Source of the DNA: Closterium sp. NIES-65
Taxonomy: Eukaryota > Streptophyta > Zygnematophyceae > Desmidiales > Closteriaceae
Length of the DNA stretch: 64,000 bases
Reading direction: 5' to 3'
NCBI GenBank assembly: GCA_948144175.1
Contig: CANXME010002014.1
Coordinates: 434,001 to 498,000 of the forward strand
Shown here: positions 40,766 through 51,675 of the stretch, in pieces
Layout of the letters: each line of letters starts with the position of its first letter
Position numbering within the stretch: the stretch's first letter is position 1
Program-made: the position numbers and the translations under genes
The notes under the pieces: generated by a model
What the model saw: the letters and a program-made list of their open reading frames with translations, nothing else
What the model was told of the DNA's origin: nothing
Databases searched by the model: none

Positions 40766-43700
40766 CTTCCCTGTGTCGAGGGGCGGCAGCGCGCCGCCCC
40801 TCACTCCTCCTCGTTTCCCCCGACGACTGCTCCCTTGCAGACGCTCCACATGGACGTGTGGGGCCCAGCCCGCGTCCAAGGTCAGGGTCAAGAGAGGTAC
40901 TTCCTGATAGTTGTTGACGACTACTCGCGCTACACCACGGTCTTCCCCTTGCGCACCAAGGGTGAGGTCCTGGATGTTTTGATCCCTTGGATCCGCAGAG
41001 CCCGTCTCCAGCTCAGCGAGCGTTTCCACTCGGACTTTCCAGTCCTGCGCTTGCACTCTGACAGAGGTGGTGAGTTCTCCTCCGACCTCTTGGCAGCCTA
41101 CTGTGCTGAGCACGACATTGAGCAGTCGTTCACGCTTCCGGCCTCTCCACAGCAGAATGGAGTTGCGGAGCGCCGCATTGGCCTGGTCATGGAGGTCGCC
41201 CGTACCTCCTTGATCCATGCGGCTGCCCCCCACTTTCTGTGGCCGTTTGCGGTCCGGTACGCTACGCATCAGCTCAACCTCTGGCCCTGTGTCTCCTTGC
41301 CGGAGACCTCGCCCACACTGCTGTGGACGGGGGAGGTTGGCGATGCGTCGCGTTTCCGGGTCTGGGGATCTCGAGCGTTTTTCCGCGATGCGTCCGCGGA
41401 CAAGCTCTCCTCCCGCGCTGTTCCCTGTGTCTTCCTTGGCTTTGTCCCTGACGCGCCTGGTTGGCAGTTTTACCACGCCACTTCGCGACGGGTCCTCCCC
41501 TCTCAGGACGTCACTTTTGACGAGTCCGTCCCCTACTACCGCCTCTTCCCCTACCGCACTGCCCCGCTACCCCCCCCGCCTCTCTTCCTCGCGCCAGGTG
41601 CTGCTGTAGTAGACCCCCTCCCCCCTCAGGGTGCCGCTCCCTTAGGTGTGTCCCAGGTAGACCCAGTTGAGCCTGTTGAGGTAGTTGTTGACTCTCGTCC
41701 TGCTGCGGGTGCGGAGCCTGGGGGTGCGGAGCCTGGGGGTGCGGAGCCTGGGGGTGCGGAGCCTGGGGGTGCGGAGTCTGGGGGTGCGGAGTCTGGGGGT
41801 GTTGAGCCTCGGGGTGCTGAGCTTGGAGGTGCTGAGCCTTGGGGTGCTGGGCCGCGGAGTCCGGAGTCTGGGGGTTCTGAGTCTGGGGGTGCTGAGCCTG
41901 GGAGTCCTACACCTGGAGGAGCTCTCTCCTCGGAGCAGCTGCGTGAGTGGTACTCAAAGTACTGCAGCCTCAGGAGAGGTGCCTCTAGAGCCAGGAGTAC
42001 TACTGGGACTGGTACTGGTGCTTCCCCTCCTCGGCGGGAGCTGCCCTCTCTTGAGCGGATCCGTGAGTGGTACGAGCGGCGCTGCACTCTCCGGAGTGGC
42101 GCGCCTGGTGTCACGGACCCTGGTGTTGGAGCTGCTGGAGGTGCTGCTGCTGGTGCTGGAGGCTCTACTGGCGCTGCTGGTGCCGCTGCTGGTTCTGCGG
42201 ACCCTGGAGTTGGAGCTGCTGCGGGTGCTGCGGACCCTTACGTTGGAGCTGCTGCTGGTGCTGCGGACCCTAGTGCTGGTGGTACTGCTGCTGCTGGCGG
42301 TGCTGCTGGTGCTGGAGCTGCTGCTGGTGCTGGTGCTGCTGGTGCTGCTGGAGGAGCTGCGGGTGCTGCGGGCTTGGGAGTTGGAGCTACGGCTGGTGCT
42401 GAGGACCTGAGCGTTGGAGTTACTGCTGGTGTTGAGGACCCTGGCGCTGGTGTCTCTGCTGGTTCTGGAGTTTCTGCATGGCCGCGGCCGTACTTCGTTC
42501 CGCTCCTTCAGCAGTTTCTTGGTCAGCCTCCTCCTTCTTGTCCTTCTCCCTCTTTAGGGTGTCCTCCGTCTGTCCAGTCGCAGTCACTGTTACAGCCTGC
42601 CACCCCTCTTCCTGGTCCTGCTCCCTACACTGGTCCGACTGGAGGTCTTACGGAGCGTCGTGAGCATGAGTCTCGTCCTGTGTCGCTTGAGTCTCATCCT
42701 GTGACGCCCGTTCGTGCTGCTCGCACTGGTCATCGAGCCGCACGTGAGCGTCCTTTGCCAGCTCCTGGCACACACTATATGGCTTTGCGTCCTTCCACTG
42801 CTCCACTACGTGTCCCACTGCCGTCTCCTCCTTCGTCCTCTCTTCCTGCTCTTGCTGACCCAGAGTCACTCCCTTCGTGCTGCCGGTCCTACTGTCACGC
42901 GTCTCCTGGCTACTGTTGTCACTGACCCTTCCTTTGAGTCCACTACTGCGTCTGCCTTAGTTGCTGAGCTTGTTGCCTTTGCTGCCACGTGTCGTCTAGA
43001 CTACGCCGCTAGCCTAGTTGCTGAGTCTGAGTCTGTCTGTCCTCCGTCCGTCGGGGGTGAGTCTGCTCTTGGCACAGATGTCCTTGAGGACAGGCAGGTG
43101 GAGTTTGAGTGCTTTGCCGCTGCTTTGCCCCATCTCGTGTCCATGCTTGTTGCCCCTGAGGGAGACCCGGATGCACCAGACATCCCGACCCCACGCTCTT
43201 ACGCAGAGGCGATGGCCGGTCCCTACTCCTCTCAGTGGCAGGCAGTCATGGACGCACAGATGGCTTCCTGGAAGTCCACAGGCACCTACGTCGACGAGGT
43301 TCCCCCGCCTGGGGCGAACATCGTCAGTGGCATGTGGATTTTCAGGGTGAAGCGGCCGCCGGGCTCTCCGCCTGTCTTCAAGGCGCGCTACGTTGCACGA
43401 GGCTTCAGTCAGCGAGAGGGAGTTGACTTCTTCTAGACCTTCTCCCCGACCCCGAAGATGACCACTCTTTGGGTCCTGCTGCACGTCACCGCTCAGCGTG
43501 ACTACGAGCTCCACTCTCTTGACGTCAGCACTGCTTTCCTACAAGGCAGCCTGCACGAGGAGATCTGGCTGCGCCGCCCACCTAGTTTCACTAGGTCGTT
43601 CCCTCCTGGTACCCAGTGGAGCCTTCGGCGGCTAGTCTACGGTCTCCGCCAGGCGCCACGTGAGTGGCACGACACACTGAGGACTATACTTGCGGCTCTT

Positions 43701-44760
43701 GGGTTCGCGCCTTCTACTGCTGACCCGTCGCTATTTCTACGCACCGACACCTCGCTGTCGCCGTTCTACATCCTCGTGTACGTCGACGACTTGGTCTTTG
43801 CCCCTGCTAACACTGTGGCACTCGCCCACGTGAAGGCGGAGCTGCAGAAGAGACACACGTACACAGACCTGGGTGAACTGACAAGCTATCTTGGCTTGAG
43901 GATCACCCGGGACGGAGCACGCCGCACCATCACCTTGACTCAGTCACACATGGTGCAGCAGGTCCTTCAGCGCTTCCGCTTCACGTACTCCTCGCCTCAG
44001 CCCACTCCTGTGCCTACCGGTCACTCGCTCTCAGCTCTGCCTTTTTATGTGTCCGTAGAGCCGAGTGGCCCATATCCAGAGCTTGTGGGCTGCCTCATGT
44101 ACCTGATGACCTGCACTCGACCTGACCTTGCATACCCTCTTAGCATTCTTGCACGCTATGTCGCTCCCGGCCGTCACTGAAAGGAGCACATGGATGCAGC
44201 TAAGAGGGTGTTGCGCTACTTGTGCAGTACGTCAGGCATGGGGCTAGTGCTTGGAGGGCGAGACCGAGTTGTTCTCACTGGGCACTCATACGCTTCTTGG
44301 GTAGACGACCAGGCTACTCAGCGGTCGTCTCAGGGTTACACCTTCAGTCTTGGCTCTGGTTCTGTTTCTTGGCGTTCTACACACTCTTCTTCTGTTCTCT
44401 GCTCTAGTTGTGAGGCTGAGATCTACGCCACATCCATGGCGGCCCAGGAGTTATGCTGGCTCACCTACCTGCTGACTGACCTTGGAGAGCGGCCTCGTTC
44501 TCCTCCAGTGCTGTACGTCGACAACAAGGCAGCCATTGCCTTGTGTCAGGAGCACAGACTGGAGCACTGAACGAAGCACATTGCTCTGCGCTACTTCCTT
44601 GCTCGAGAGCTGCAGCAGCGCGGTCAGCTTCGTCTGCGTTACGTGGCCACTGAGGCCAACATTGGTGATGTGTTCACCAAGGCGCTTCAGCCTTGTGACC
44701 ATCAGTGGTTTTGCACTCTTCTAGGCCTTGTGCCTACTGGTGTTCACTTGCTTACTTCTT
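40766..44760 (+). pseudogene. Copia D integrase, RT and RNase H, broken
   Basis: Frame open 40835-42925: integrase (HMDVWGP, HSDRGGEF, QQNGVAERR) and a long linker with EPGGA and GAAGGAAAGA repeats (41700-42470). A frameshift near 42870 leads to 42900-43436, ended by TAG 43434-43436 (CAG in A). RT then runs 43458-44180 (YVDD near 43780), RNase H 44190-44570 and on to 44760, with TGA at 44178 and 44568. Recognisable HSYASW and YVDNKA motifs. Non-functional. Confidence 0.88.
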
Positions 44761-44995
44761 GACTCTGTTTGTACTGTGATCTCTATATATATACCTGCAT
44801 GTTTACTCTTGCTAGGTTGTGATCACTGTACCTCTTGTTCTATTATGAAACTGCATGTGAACTGGTCTTGTGACCACTTGCTTGTGCTCGGAATTTGTGT
44901 GGTATCCTTGAGATCCACCCTGAGCTTAGTTTGCCTTGCTTTTCCTTGACTGGTCTTGTGACCCCTAGTTCTCCCCCACTTCGCCTATGGGGGTG
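44761..44995 (+). promoter_or_regulatory. 3' untranslated region of copia D
   Basis: Same blocks as in the other copia elements, slightly diverged: GTGTGGTATCC, GATCCACCCTGAG, GACTGGTCTTGTGACCCC and the CCCCCA/TGGGGG hairpin before the LTR. Confidence 0.68.
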
Positions 44996-45127
44996 TGTCA
45001 AACATTATATATGTTGTGCTTGTTTAGGCTACAGTGGGTTAGCCTATAGGGGGTACACAATTCTAGGGTTAGGTACTTGTACTGATTTCACTGTTAGTTC
45101 AATCATTCCTGTTCGTTCATTCAGACA
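44996..45127 (+). repeat. 3' LTR of copia D
   Basis: 132 bp, TGTCAAACATT...CAGACA, followed by the duplication GGAAA. Confidence 0.92.
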
Positions 45128-45132
45128 GGAAA

Positions 45133-45770
45133 ATGTTGGTTGGCGAGGGGGTTTGGTTTGAGCTAGTAGTGTACAAGTGGTACGGGGAAGTTGCTTCGGG
45201 TTTTGGAGAGAGCGAGAGTGTCTTTGGTGGCTGTGGGCTTTTTTTGTAGATTGTGTTTACCATGAATGGAGAATGTTTCTTAAACTTCTCCGACTTTTGA
45301 AAGTTCGCGCAAAAAACAAATTATCACTCGATAGTCCTGTATCATATGGTGTAGTTACGTCAGTTTTTTCCGCCGATTCGCTGTGCGATCCGCCAAAATG
45401 TGTGTTTTTATTTTTTTGCTTAATCTAATTTCACACATCAACGTTCTGTAGCCACATCTGCTGTGATGGATCTGAGTGTATTAGTGTGACCTGGATTGCA
45501 CACTTTACTTACGTGCTGGCGCTGTAGTGCATGTACAAAGATGGGTGTATAGGGACGAAACTTCTGGGAGTCTTCTTCTCGATAAGTCGAGTTTCGGGAC
45601 GAAGGGGGGGGAGGAGGGGGGGGTTGGGGGTACGCCTTATCAGTGTAATGCTCGCTAAGGGAATAATTACACTTGGCCATCAATGTGGCTTGAACCGTTA
45701 CCCTTTGTTATTAGGGAAATTCCATTCCATAAAAACCATTGCCTTAAGCATCAATGTGACCCCCAAATTT
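45133..45770. other. Unassigned spacer right of copia D
   Basis: AT-richer DNA with no clear gene. At 45550-45632 it reads like the end of a plus-strand gypsy pol and its polypurine tract: TCGGGACGAAGG followed by a G/A run of about 20 bases. This is weak. No further coding signal seen. Confidence 0.35.
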
Positions 45771-46250
45771 TGTTGAAATAGTAGGAGTAGGGCCTGGGCT
45801 TAGTAGCCTAGGCCAAGGATAGTCGAGAGAGCTATTGCAAGAAAAGAGGGGGCTTCACTATGGAGCGAGCGATACAAATAGGCAAGAAACAAGAATGGTG
45901 CACCACCAATAGTTTATTATTCCTACACTAAACTACAGCTACAAGTAGTTACACAAATATATTCTGACAAAATTCGCCCTTCTAACGAGTCTATCAGTGT
46001 AATTTACACTAATAAAATAGGGCATTGGAGGAACTGATGCACACGATTAACAAACAAAAAATATAACGCCGTGATATTCCTTGGGGGGGGGGGGGGGGGT
46101 TGGGAGGGGTGCCATGCCTTGATAATATCCATTGTATTTGGGTCAATCCCAACTCCAGCATCCGAACTGATGTGGCCTAAATTTTTTTAATGTGCTGGAA
46201 AAACTCTCACTTGGAACGCTTCGACAGTAGTAAAAAAAAAAAAAAAAAAA
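45771..46250. repeat. Repeat fragment related to the right end of element Y
   Basis: Starts TGTTGAAATAG and has GGGCCTGGGCTTAGTAGCC then TAGGCCAAGG. The reverse complement of the right end of Y (57925 leftward) has TGTTACAATAG and a matching block GGGCCTAGGCTTAAGAGCC then TAGGCCAAGC, and both have GCACCACCAA further in. So a diverged inverted copy of that end lies here. It also has G18 (about 46083-46100) and A20 (about 46231-46250) runs. Confidence 0.45.
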
Positions 46251-46278
46251 AATCCTAGCTACTTGCAGTTGGTCGATT

Positions 46279-46400
46279 TGTCAGAGTAGCGGAATAAGTT
46301 TCACTAGCAGGATTTGGGTACAAGTAGGAAACCTTAGAAAGTGCTCTACTCTATACTATGCACCTCACTGCAGCATAACAAACCTAATAAACATATGAAG
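46279..46400 (-). repeat. Probable 3' LTR of copia F
   Basis: The reverse complement resembles the copia LTRs (GCTGCAGTGAGGTGCATAG versus GCTGTAGTGGGGTATCCCATAG; then CTACTTGTACCC) and ends TCTGACA. The outer start is not clear. Confidence 0.45.
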
Positions 46401-46618
46401 TGAGGGATAGCAAGAGAGAGCAAGAACCACAAACGATCACAGACCAGTCAAGAGATGCAACAAAACAGCACTCAGGGTGGATATGAAGATTACCACAAAT
46501 TCTGAGCACAAGAAAGCGGCCAGAAGGCTAGCTCCCATACAATGTGATAACAACAAAGGCAATACAATCACTACAACCTAACAAACGCACACATGTAGTT
46601 ATAAATATATAGATCAAA

Positions 46619-47134
46619 TTACATCAAGTACAAGAAGAGATCAAGAGGCAAGCAAGTGAGGCAGAGGAGGCAGTAGGCCAACAGCATCGCTGAAACGCTG
46701 ATGATCACTAGACCCAAGGGCTTGGATGTTGGCCTTAGAGGCCACTTGACGAAGGCGCACCTGACCATGCTGCTCCAACTCTCGCACGAGAAAGCAACAA
46801 AGGCAATGTGCTTCAATCTGCTCTCGAGTCTCCGCTTCTTACACAAGGCAATCATGGCCTTGTTGTCAACGTACATAATTGGTGCAGAACGAGGCCGCTT
46901 ACCCAAGTCGGTGAGCAAGAGTGTCAGCCAGCGTAACTCCTGCGCAGCTATAGCCCAAGCGCAGATTTCGGCCTCACAAGTGGAGCTGAGCACAGAAGAC
47001 GACTGAGTGGACCTCCACAAAAAAAAAACCAGTGCCAAGACTGAAAGAGCAGCCCTACGAGGACCTGGAAGTCGCATGGGCACATCTGAACCCCGTCCCT
47101 CAAGCACAAGCCCCAATCCTGATGTACTGTTCAA
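46619..47134 (-). pseudogene. Copia F RNase H fragment
   Basis: Minus-strand frame with STSGLGLVLEGRG, WRSTQSSSVLSSTCEAEI, AAQELRWLTLLLTDLG and MYVDNKAMIALC, all matching the RNase H of copia A, then a frameshifted tail. Followed at 46455-46510 by the conserved 3' box in reverse (ATCCACCCTGAG). Confidence 0.82.
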
Positions 47135-47772
47135 GTACGCACCACCCTCCTAGCAGTCCACTAGTGCTCTGGTAGATGTCTCCTAGGCTCAACGTAGCGT
47201 GCCAGGATGTTGAGAGGGTACGCGAGGTCAGGTCGAGTGCACGTCATCAGGTATATGAGTCCATGAGCTCTGGATACGAACCACTCGGCTCTACGGACTC
47301 GTCCGAAGGTGTAGCTGAAAGAATATAGCCCATAGGCAGAGGAGTGGGCTGTGCCGAGGAGAACTAAAAGCCGGAGCGCAAGACCTGCTGCACCATGTGT
47401 GACTGAGTCAGAATGATGGTGCGCGGTGCTCTGTTCCGGGTGATCTGCACGCCAAGAAAGCTCCGCAGCTCACCTAGATCTGTGCAAGTGTATCTCTTCT
47501 GCAACTCGGCCTTCACGAAGGCTAGTACGTCACTGTCAGCAGTCGCAAAGACCAAGTTATTGACGTACACGAGGATTTAGTCAGAAACAGAGACGGGTTA
47601 GTAGTCACAGGAGAAAAGTTAAGAGCCGCAAGTGTCATCCTCAGTGTGTCGCGCCACTCGCGGGGTGCCTGATGGAGGCTGCCCTACTAGAAATTTGCCG
47701 AGAAGTCAAGCGAGTGCCTCTCGTAGTCACGCTGTGCTGCAATGTGCAGAAACACCGAAGAGTGATCATCTT
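47135..47772 (-). pseudogene. Copia F reverse transcriptase fragment
   Basis: Minus-strand pieces: MYVNNLVFATADSDV (the YVDD motif is now YVNN) and ELQKRYTCTDLGELRSFLG within 47364-47570; then EWRDTLRMTLAALNF near 47650 and the LDFSANF segment near 47700. About 100 bases between LDFSTAFLQ and the EWHDTL region are deleted relative to copia A. Interrupted at 47772 by the solo LTR X1. Catalytically dead. Confidence 0.78.
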
Positions 47773-48598
47773 TGTCAACGGGAATCGTGTGTTGGCCCCG
47801 TCCTTGCTTGGGCGGAGCCGACTTCGTTGTAGGGTGCCTAGAGGCCGACCTGGGCGTCTGGACGCCGACCTGGGCGTCTGGACGCCGACCAGAGCGTCTG
47901 GACGCCGACCACGGCGTCTGGACGGCATCCTGGGCGCCTAGACGCCGACCTGGGCGCCTGGACGCCGACCTGGGCACCGTCCTAGGCGCCTGGACTTTGA
48001 CATGGGAGGACGCCGACCAGGTGGCGTCAACATGGTTGCCCGGTCGGCTCAGTTACCCCGGCGACGGTCACTGTGGGGTGCACGAGAGTCGCCAAGGGGG
48101 TTCGTATGAAGCCGACCTCGATGTGGAGGATCAGGTGCAGTGGAGGGCACATGGTCAGCTTGGTGTCTACGCTTTGAACGTGACGAGGCACAGCATGCTT
48201 GCCAGCTGCGAGCACCTGCGAAGCAAGTGCATTTCTGTCCTACGGGTGCAACGCTGTGCAGCCGCCTTGCTGCACCGTTGTCACGCCGCCGACTTGCAGT
48301 GTGGGTAGACCGCGACATTGCACTGCTGGAGCACGGTCGACCATGCAGTGCTGGAACTCGGTTGACCGTACTGCGCTGGCAGTCGGCTTGCAAGCTTGCT
48401 AGCATCTGATGCACTCCATTTTTGCTTTGCATTGTGTGCCATTGGTGTCAATCCTTGCTAGTGAAACTCTTGCCAAATTCCTCCGTGAATGCGCACGTAG
48501 AGTGAGCACGAACAGACGACTAAGGAATGAACACTACAATCACTCCCACCCCATGCCTATCCCGTAGTCTAGCTCCCATTGTATGAGTTATCTCTGCA
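47773..48598 (+). repeat. X1: solo LTR
   Basis: 826 bp, TGTCAACGGGAATCG...TCTCTGCA, flanked by a perfect duplication ATCTT (47768-47772 and 48599-48603). Related to the X2 LTR at 58238-59254 (shared GGGCGGAGCCGACTTCGT near the start and TGCTAGTGAAACTCTTGCCAA near the end). A 20-base unit GACGCCGACCTGGGCGTCTG is repeated about seven times at 47850-47990. A solo LTR arises by recombination between the two LTRs of a full element. Confidence 0.88.
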
Positions 48599-48846
48599 AT
48601 CTTTGAGTTGGGGGAGAAGGTGTGGAAGAAGTCGACCCCCTCACGTTGACTGAAACCTCATGCGGGGAACTTGGCGGCCGCTTGACCCTGAAAATTCACA
48701 TGCCATTGACTATGTTCGCCCTAGGAGGGGGAACTGCATCGACGTAAGTGCCTGTGTACTTCCAAGATCCCATCTCTGCGTCCATATTTGTCTACCATTG
48801 AGAGGAGTAAGGACTCGTGATGGCCTCTGCGTAAGAGCGCGGGGCC
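48599..48846 (-). pseudogene. Copia F start of RT
   Basis: The reverse complement reads IPAPRSYAEAITSPYSSQW, MDAEMGSWKYTGTYVD, PPPRANIVNGM and SQREGVDFF, as in the other copia elements, with one stop where TGG became TGA. It lies between X1 and Y. Confidence 0.82.
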
Positions 48847-49038
48847 GGGATTGTTGCGTAAGAGGTGGCAGGGACGGAGGGGTTGGGGGCTGGCTGCCGT
48901 GTGAAGGAACATGTAGGGACCACCGTGGTTGGGGAGGGGTTTGGAGGAAGGAAAAAGGGGAGAGAGTGCAGTTCCAGGGTGGGGCTGAAATTGGGGATGA
49001 GGTTAAAGGCGGGTGGTTGATTGGGGGTGGGGATGTGG

Positions 49039-49190
49039 GGGTTAGTAAGAGGGGACGCCGCGACCACCCCCCCACCTCCTCTCCTCATCCCTCACTCACC
49101 CCCCCCTTCATAAAAGGGGGTTAGTAAGAGGGGATCGCCGCGGCTACCCCCCCAACTCCTCCCCTCATCCCTCACTCACCTCCTCCTTCG
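49039..49190 (+). repeat. Tandem duplication in Y
   Basis: Two copies of about 78 bases beginning TTAGTAAGAGGGGA and ending CCCTCACTCACC, with ACCCCCCCA in the middle. No coding potential. Confidence 0.75.
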
Positions 49191-49320
49191 TTCTTATCCC
49201 CTCTCCTCTTCTTTCTCTCTCTCGCCTCCTCCACCTCCCTTACCTCTCTAATATTTTCCACTGCGCTAGGTTTACCCCTTCAAGGGATGTTGAATGCACT
49301 AGTTCCTACTGCAAGCAGGC

Positions 49321-50280
49321 TAAGGGGGTGTGTTGAAGTGATATTTAAAACCCGTGGGTCAAGAAGGGCGAAATTGGTTCATCCTTCCTAAGGTTGGTTG
49401 TGTAAATTTGTGTCCAACAGGGCCAACTACAAACACGGGAGAGGGAATTCAGGACCCACTGGCGAAAAAAAATTACTGTAGCAACAAAGCTGAGGCATTT
49501 CCCAGCCCCGCACGGGAACATCATCCAACCCCAATCTGTCGCTCAACAACAAACTGTCGCAGGAATCCAACATTCAAGTACAGCAGCGCAGAGGCACGGA
49601 AAACCTGTCCCAAAATGCCCCACGAATTTCCCTAGTTCTACGACCAACTATTAGCCTCTAATCATTCGCCGCTTGGCCTCTATACCGCACGGTAAGGTCG
49701 CGCAAAGGCCGTCAGACAGAAGATACACGTATTAGAGAGTCTGATTAGTCGACATTGGCGACCGCCGGATTCTGGAACGGATCACACGGTCGCTACGGCG
49801 GGACTTTCACCACGCGCCAATCACATAAAGCGGCGCATCCCGTAAGGGCGGATTTAGGGAAAGGCCTGGTGGAAGTGAACCGGGTAGCCATAAATCAGTG
49901 TCTCATCTCGAATAACCTTAGAAATAGGGGCAATATTCTCGAAAATCGACGGCCTACGGCAGTCCCGTTCATGCCTAGTAATCTTGCTCATGCAGTCGCC
50001 CGGTGGACTCGTTCTATAACGAAAAGGCCCTAGGGGAACGAGGAGTAACACCATGTCCCATGAAGGCCACGATTAGCGTAGCAGAAAGGAAGTTACAATG
50101 TCAACCTCCACCAATGAAACGTCTCGTTCAAAATCTCCCGCTCTCTTACCTTGCACACGCGCCGCGCTCAAATGTTCCGTCGCAATCTCTACGCCACAGC
50201 CGCACCCACGCATTCAGATCGCCGCATAAGCGCCATCACAGTTAGGGTTTCCGCATTTGGAAAACCGTGCCGCATTGGCG
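49321..50280. other. Unassigned part of Y
   Basis: Begins with AAGGGGGTG followed by TGTTGAAGTG, which looks like a polypurine tract and LTR start, and AAAACCCGTGGGTCAAGAAG, which is a diverged inverted match to about 57690-57715. Some open frames (49354-49635, 49755-50033) have no recognisable domain. I cannot assign a function. Confidence 0.35.
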
Positions 50281-50289
50281 GCATTCGCC

Positions 50290-50298
50290 CTATCATTT

Positions 50299-50332
<34 letters not shown>

Positions 50333-51660
50333 ATCGAGCTCCCCCTATCATTTCCCTCCCCATCGAACTCTCCCATACCGTGCTCCCCACATAGAGCTCC
50401 CACGATCGTTCTCCGCCCATCGAACTCCCCCCACCAGCATCCTCCCATCGACCTCCCCCCATCATTCTCCCCCCATAGAGCTCCCCCCGTCCACCCTCTC
50501 ATTTCCCCCCGTGCTCCCTCTCAGCCCCCCTACTACTCACCATCATTTCCCGCCTTGCTCTCTCTCATTTCCCCCTATCATGGTCCCCCCTTCTAGCTCC
50601 CCCTATCATGCTCCCCCAATCGACCAGCAGCTAGCACCCCCCCCACCCATCGAACTCCCCCCTACCACTCTCCCCCCATAGAGCTCCCCCTATCATGCTT
50701 CCCCATCGAGCTCCCCCTATCATATCCCCCCCTTTTCCCTCACACTGCCCCACCTAGCCCTCCTCATTTCTAACCTTGCTCCATCTCTGCCCGCCCCCTT
50801 CTCGCCCTCATTTCCCCCCTACTCCCTCTCATTAACCCCACTGCTCACCTTAATTTCCCCCCCTGATCCTTAACACTACCCCATTTCTCCACCTCATTAC
50901 CACCCTAGCCGCCTCTCACTTCCACCCGTCCACCCTCTCATTTCCCCCCGTGCTCCCTCTCAGCCCCCCCACTACTCAACATCGTTTCCCCCCTTGCTCT
51001 CTCTCATTTCCCCCTCTTCTCACTCTCATTATGGCCCTTCTCCCTTCCTATTCCCCCTTTGCTCCCCGTCATTCCCCCCCCTGCTCCGTCTCTCTTCCAT
51101 CCATGCTCCCCCTCACTTCCACCCTTGCTCACCCTCATTTCCCCCCTTGCGCCCTCTTATTCTCCCCCTTGCCGCCCCTCGTCTCCCACCTTTCTACCAG
51201 GCAGTTCCCCCCCCCTGCTCACACTGACATACCCCCCCCCCCTTCTCCATCTCACTTACCCCCACGATCATGGTATTACCAACCTTGATCCCTAACATTT
51301 CCCCCCTTGCTCCTAAGAGCCCCCCCCCCCCTTCTCACTCCCATTTTCCCCCTTGCCCACAATCAGGTTCCCCCTTCTCCTGCAAAAGCACCCGCACCCC
51401 TCTCATCTCCCTCCATCACCCCATCATTTCTCTCCCTTCTCCCCCTCATTTTCCCCACCGTGCTCCACTTCTTCCCCCTCCCAGCCTTGGCATAGCCCCA
51501 TTGCCTTCCCGTCCTTCTCATCTCCCCTCCGTCACAGGGTGGTTTCCTTGTAAAATACTGGGCCCCACTCCCTCTCTTCCATTCTCCCATCCATTCTCCC
51601 TCCCATGACATGCGTCTCTCATTCTCCCACCCTCGATCTCCCTCAATCATCCCCCCCATT
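50290..51660 (+). repeat. C-rich low-complexity zone of Y
   Basis: Begins with about 33 C (50299-50332), then 1.3 kb of C-rich degenerate repeats such as CATCGAGCTCCCCCTATCAT and CTCATTTCCCCCC. Almost no purine runs. Open Pro/Ser/His frames here are by-products. It ends in a pyrimidine tract and CAG (51669) just before the first exon of the candidate gene, so it could be an intron. Confidence 0.8.
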
Positions 51661-51675
51661 TGCGACCAGGGTGCG

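Larger units (their letters stand above)
15685..45127 (+). mobile_element. Copia D: decayed Ty1/copia element split by copia C
   Basis: The 5' LTR (15685-15816) and 3' LTR (44996-45127) are both 132 bp and differ at about three bases. They are flanked by a perfect 5-bp duplication GGAAA (15680-15684 and 45128-45132). The leader is interrupted at 16685 by copia C and resumes at 38669, only 23 bases before the Gag start. Without C the element is about 7.5 kb. Gag-pol is broken, so D is non-autonomous now. Confidence 0.93.
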
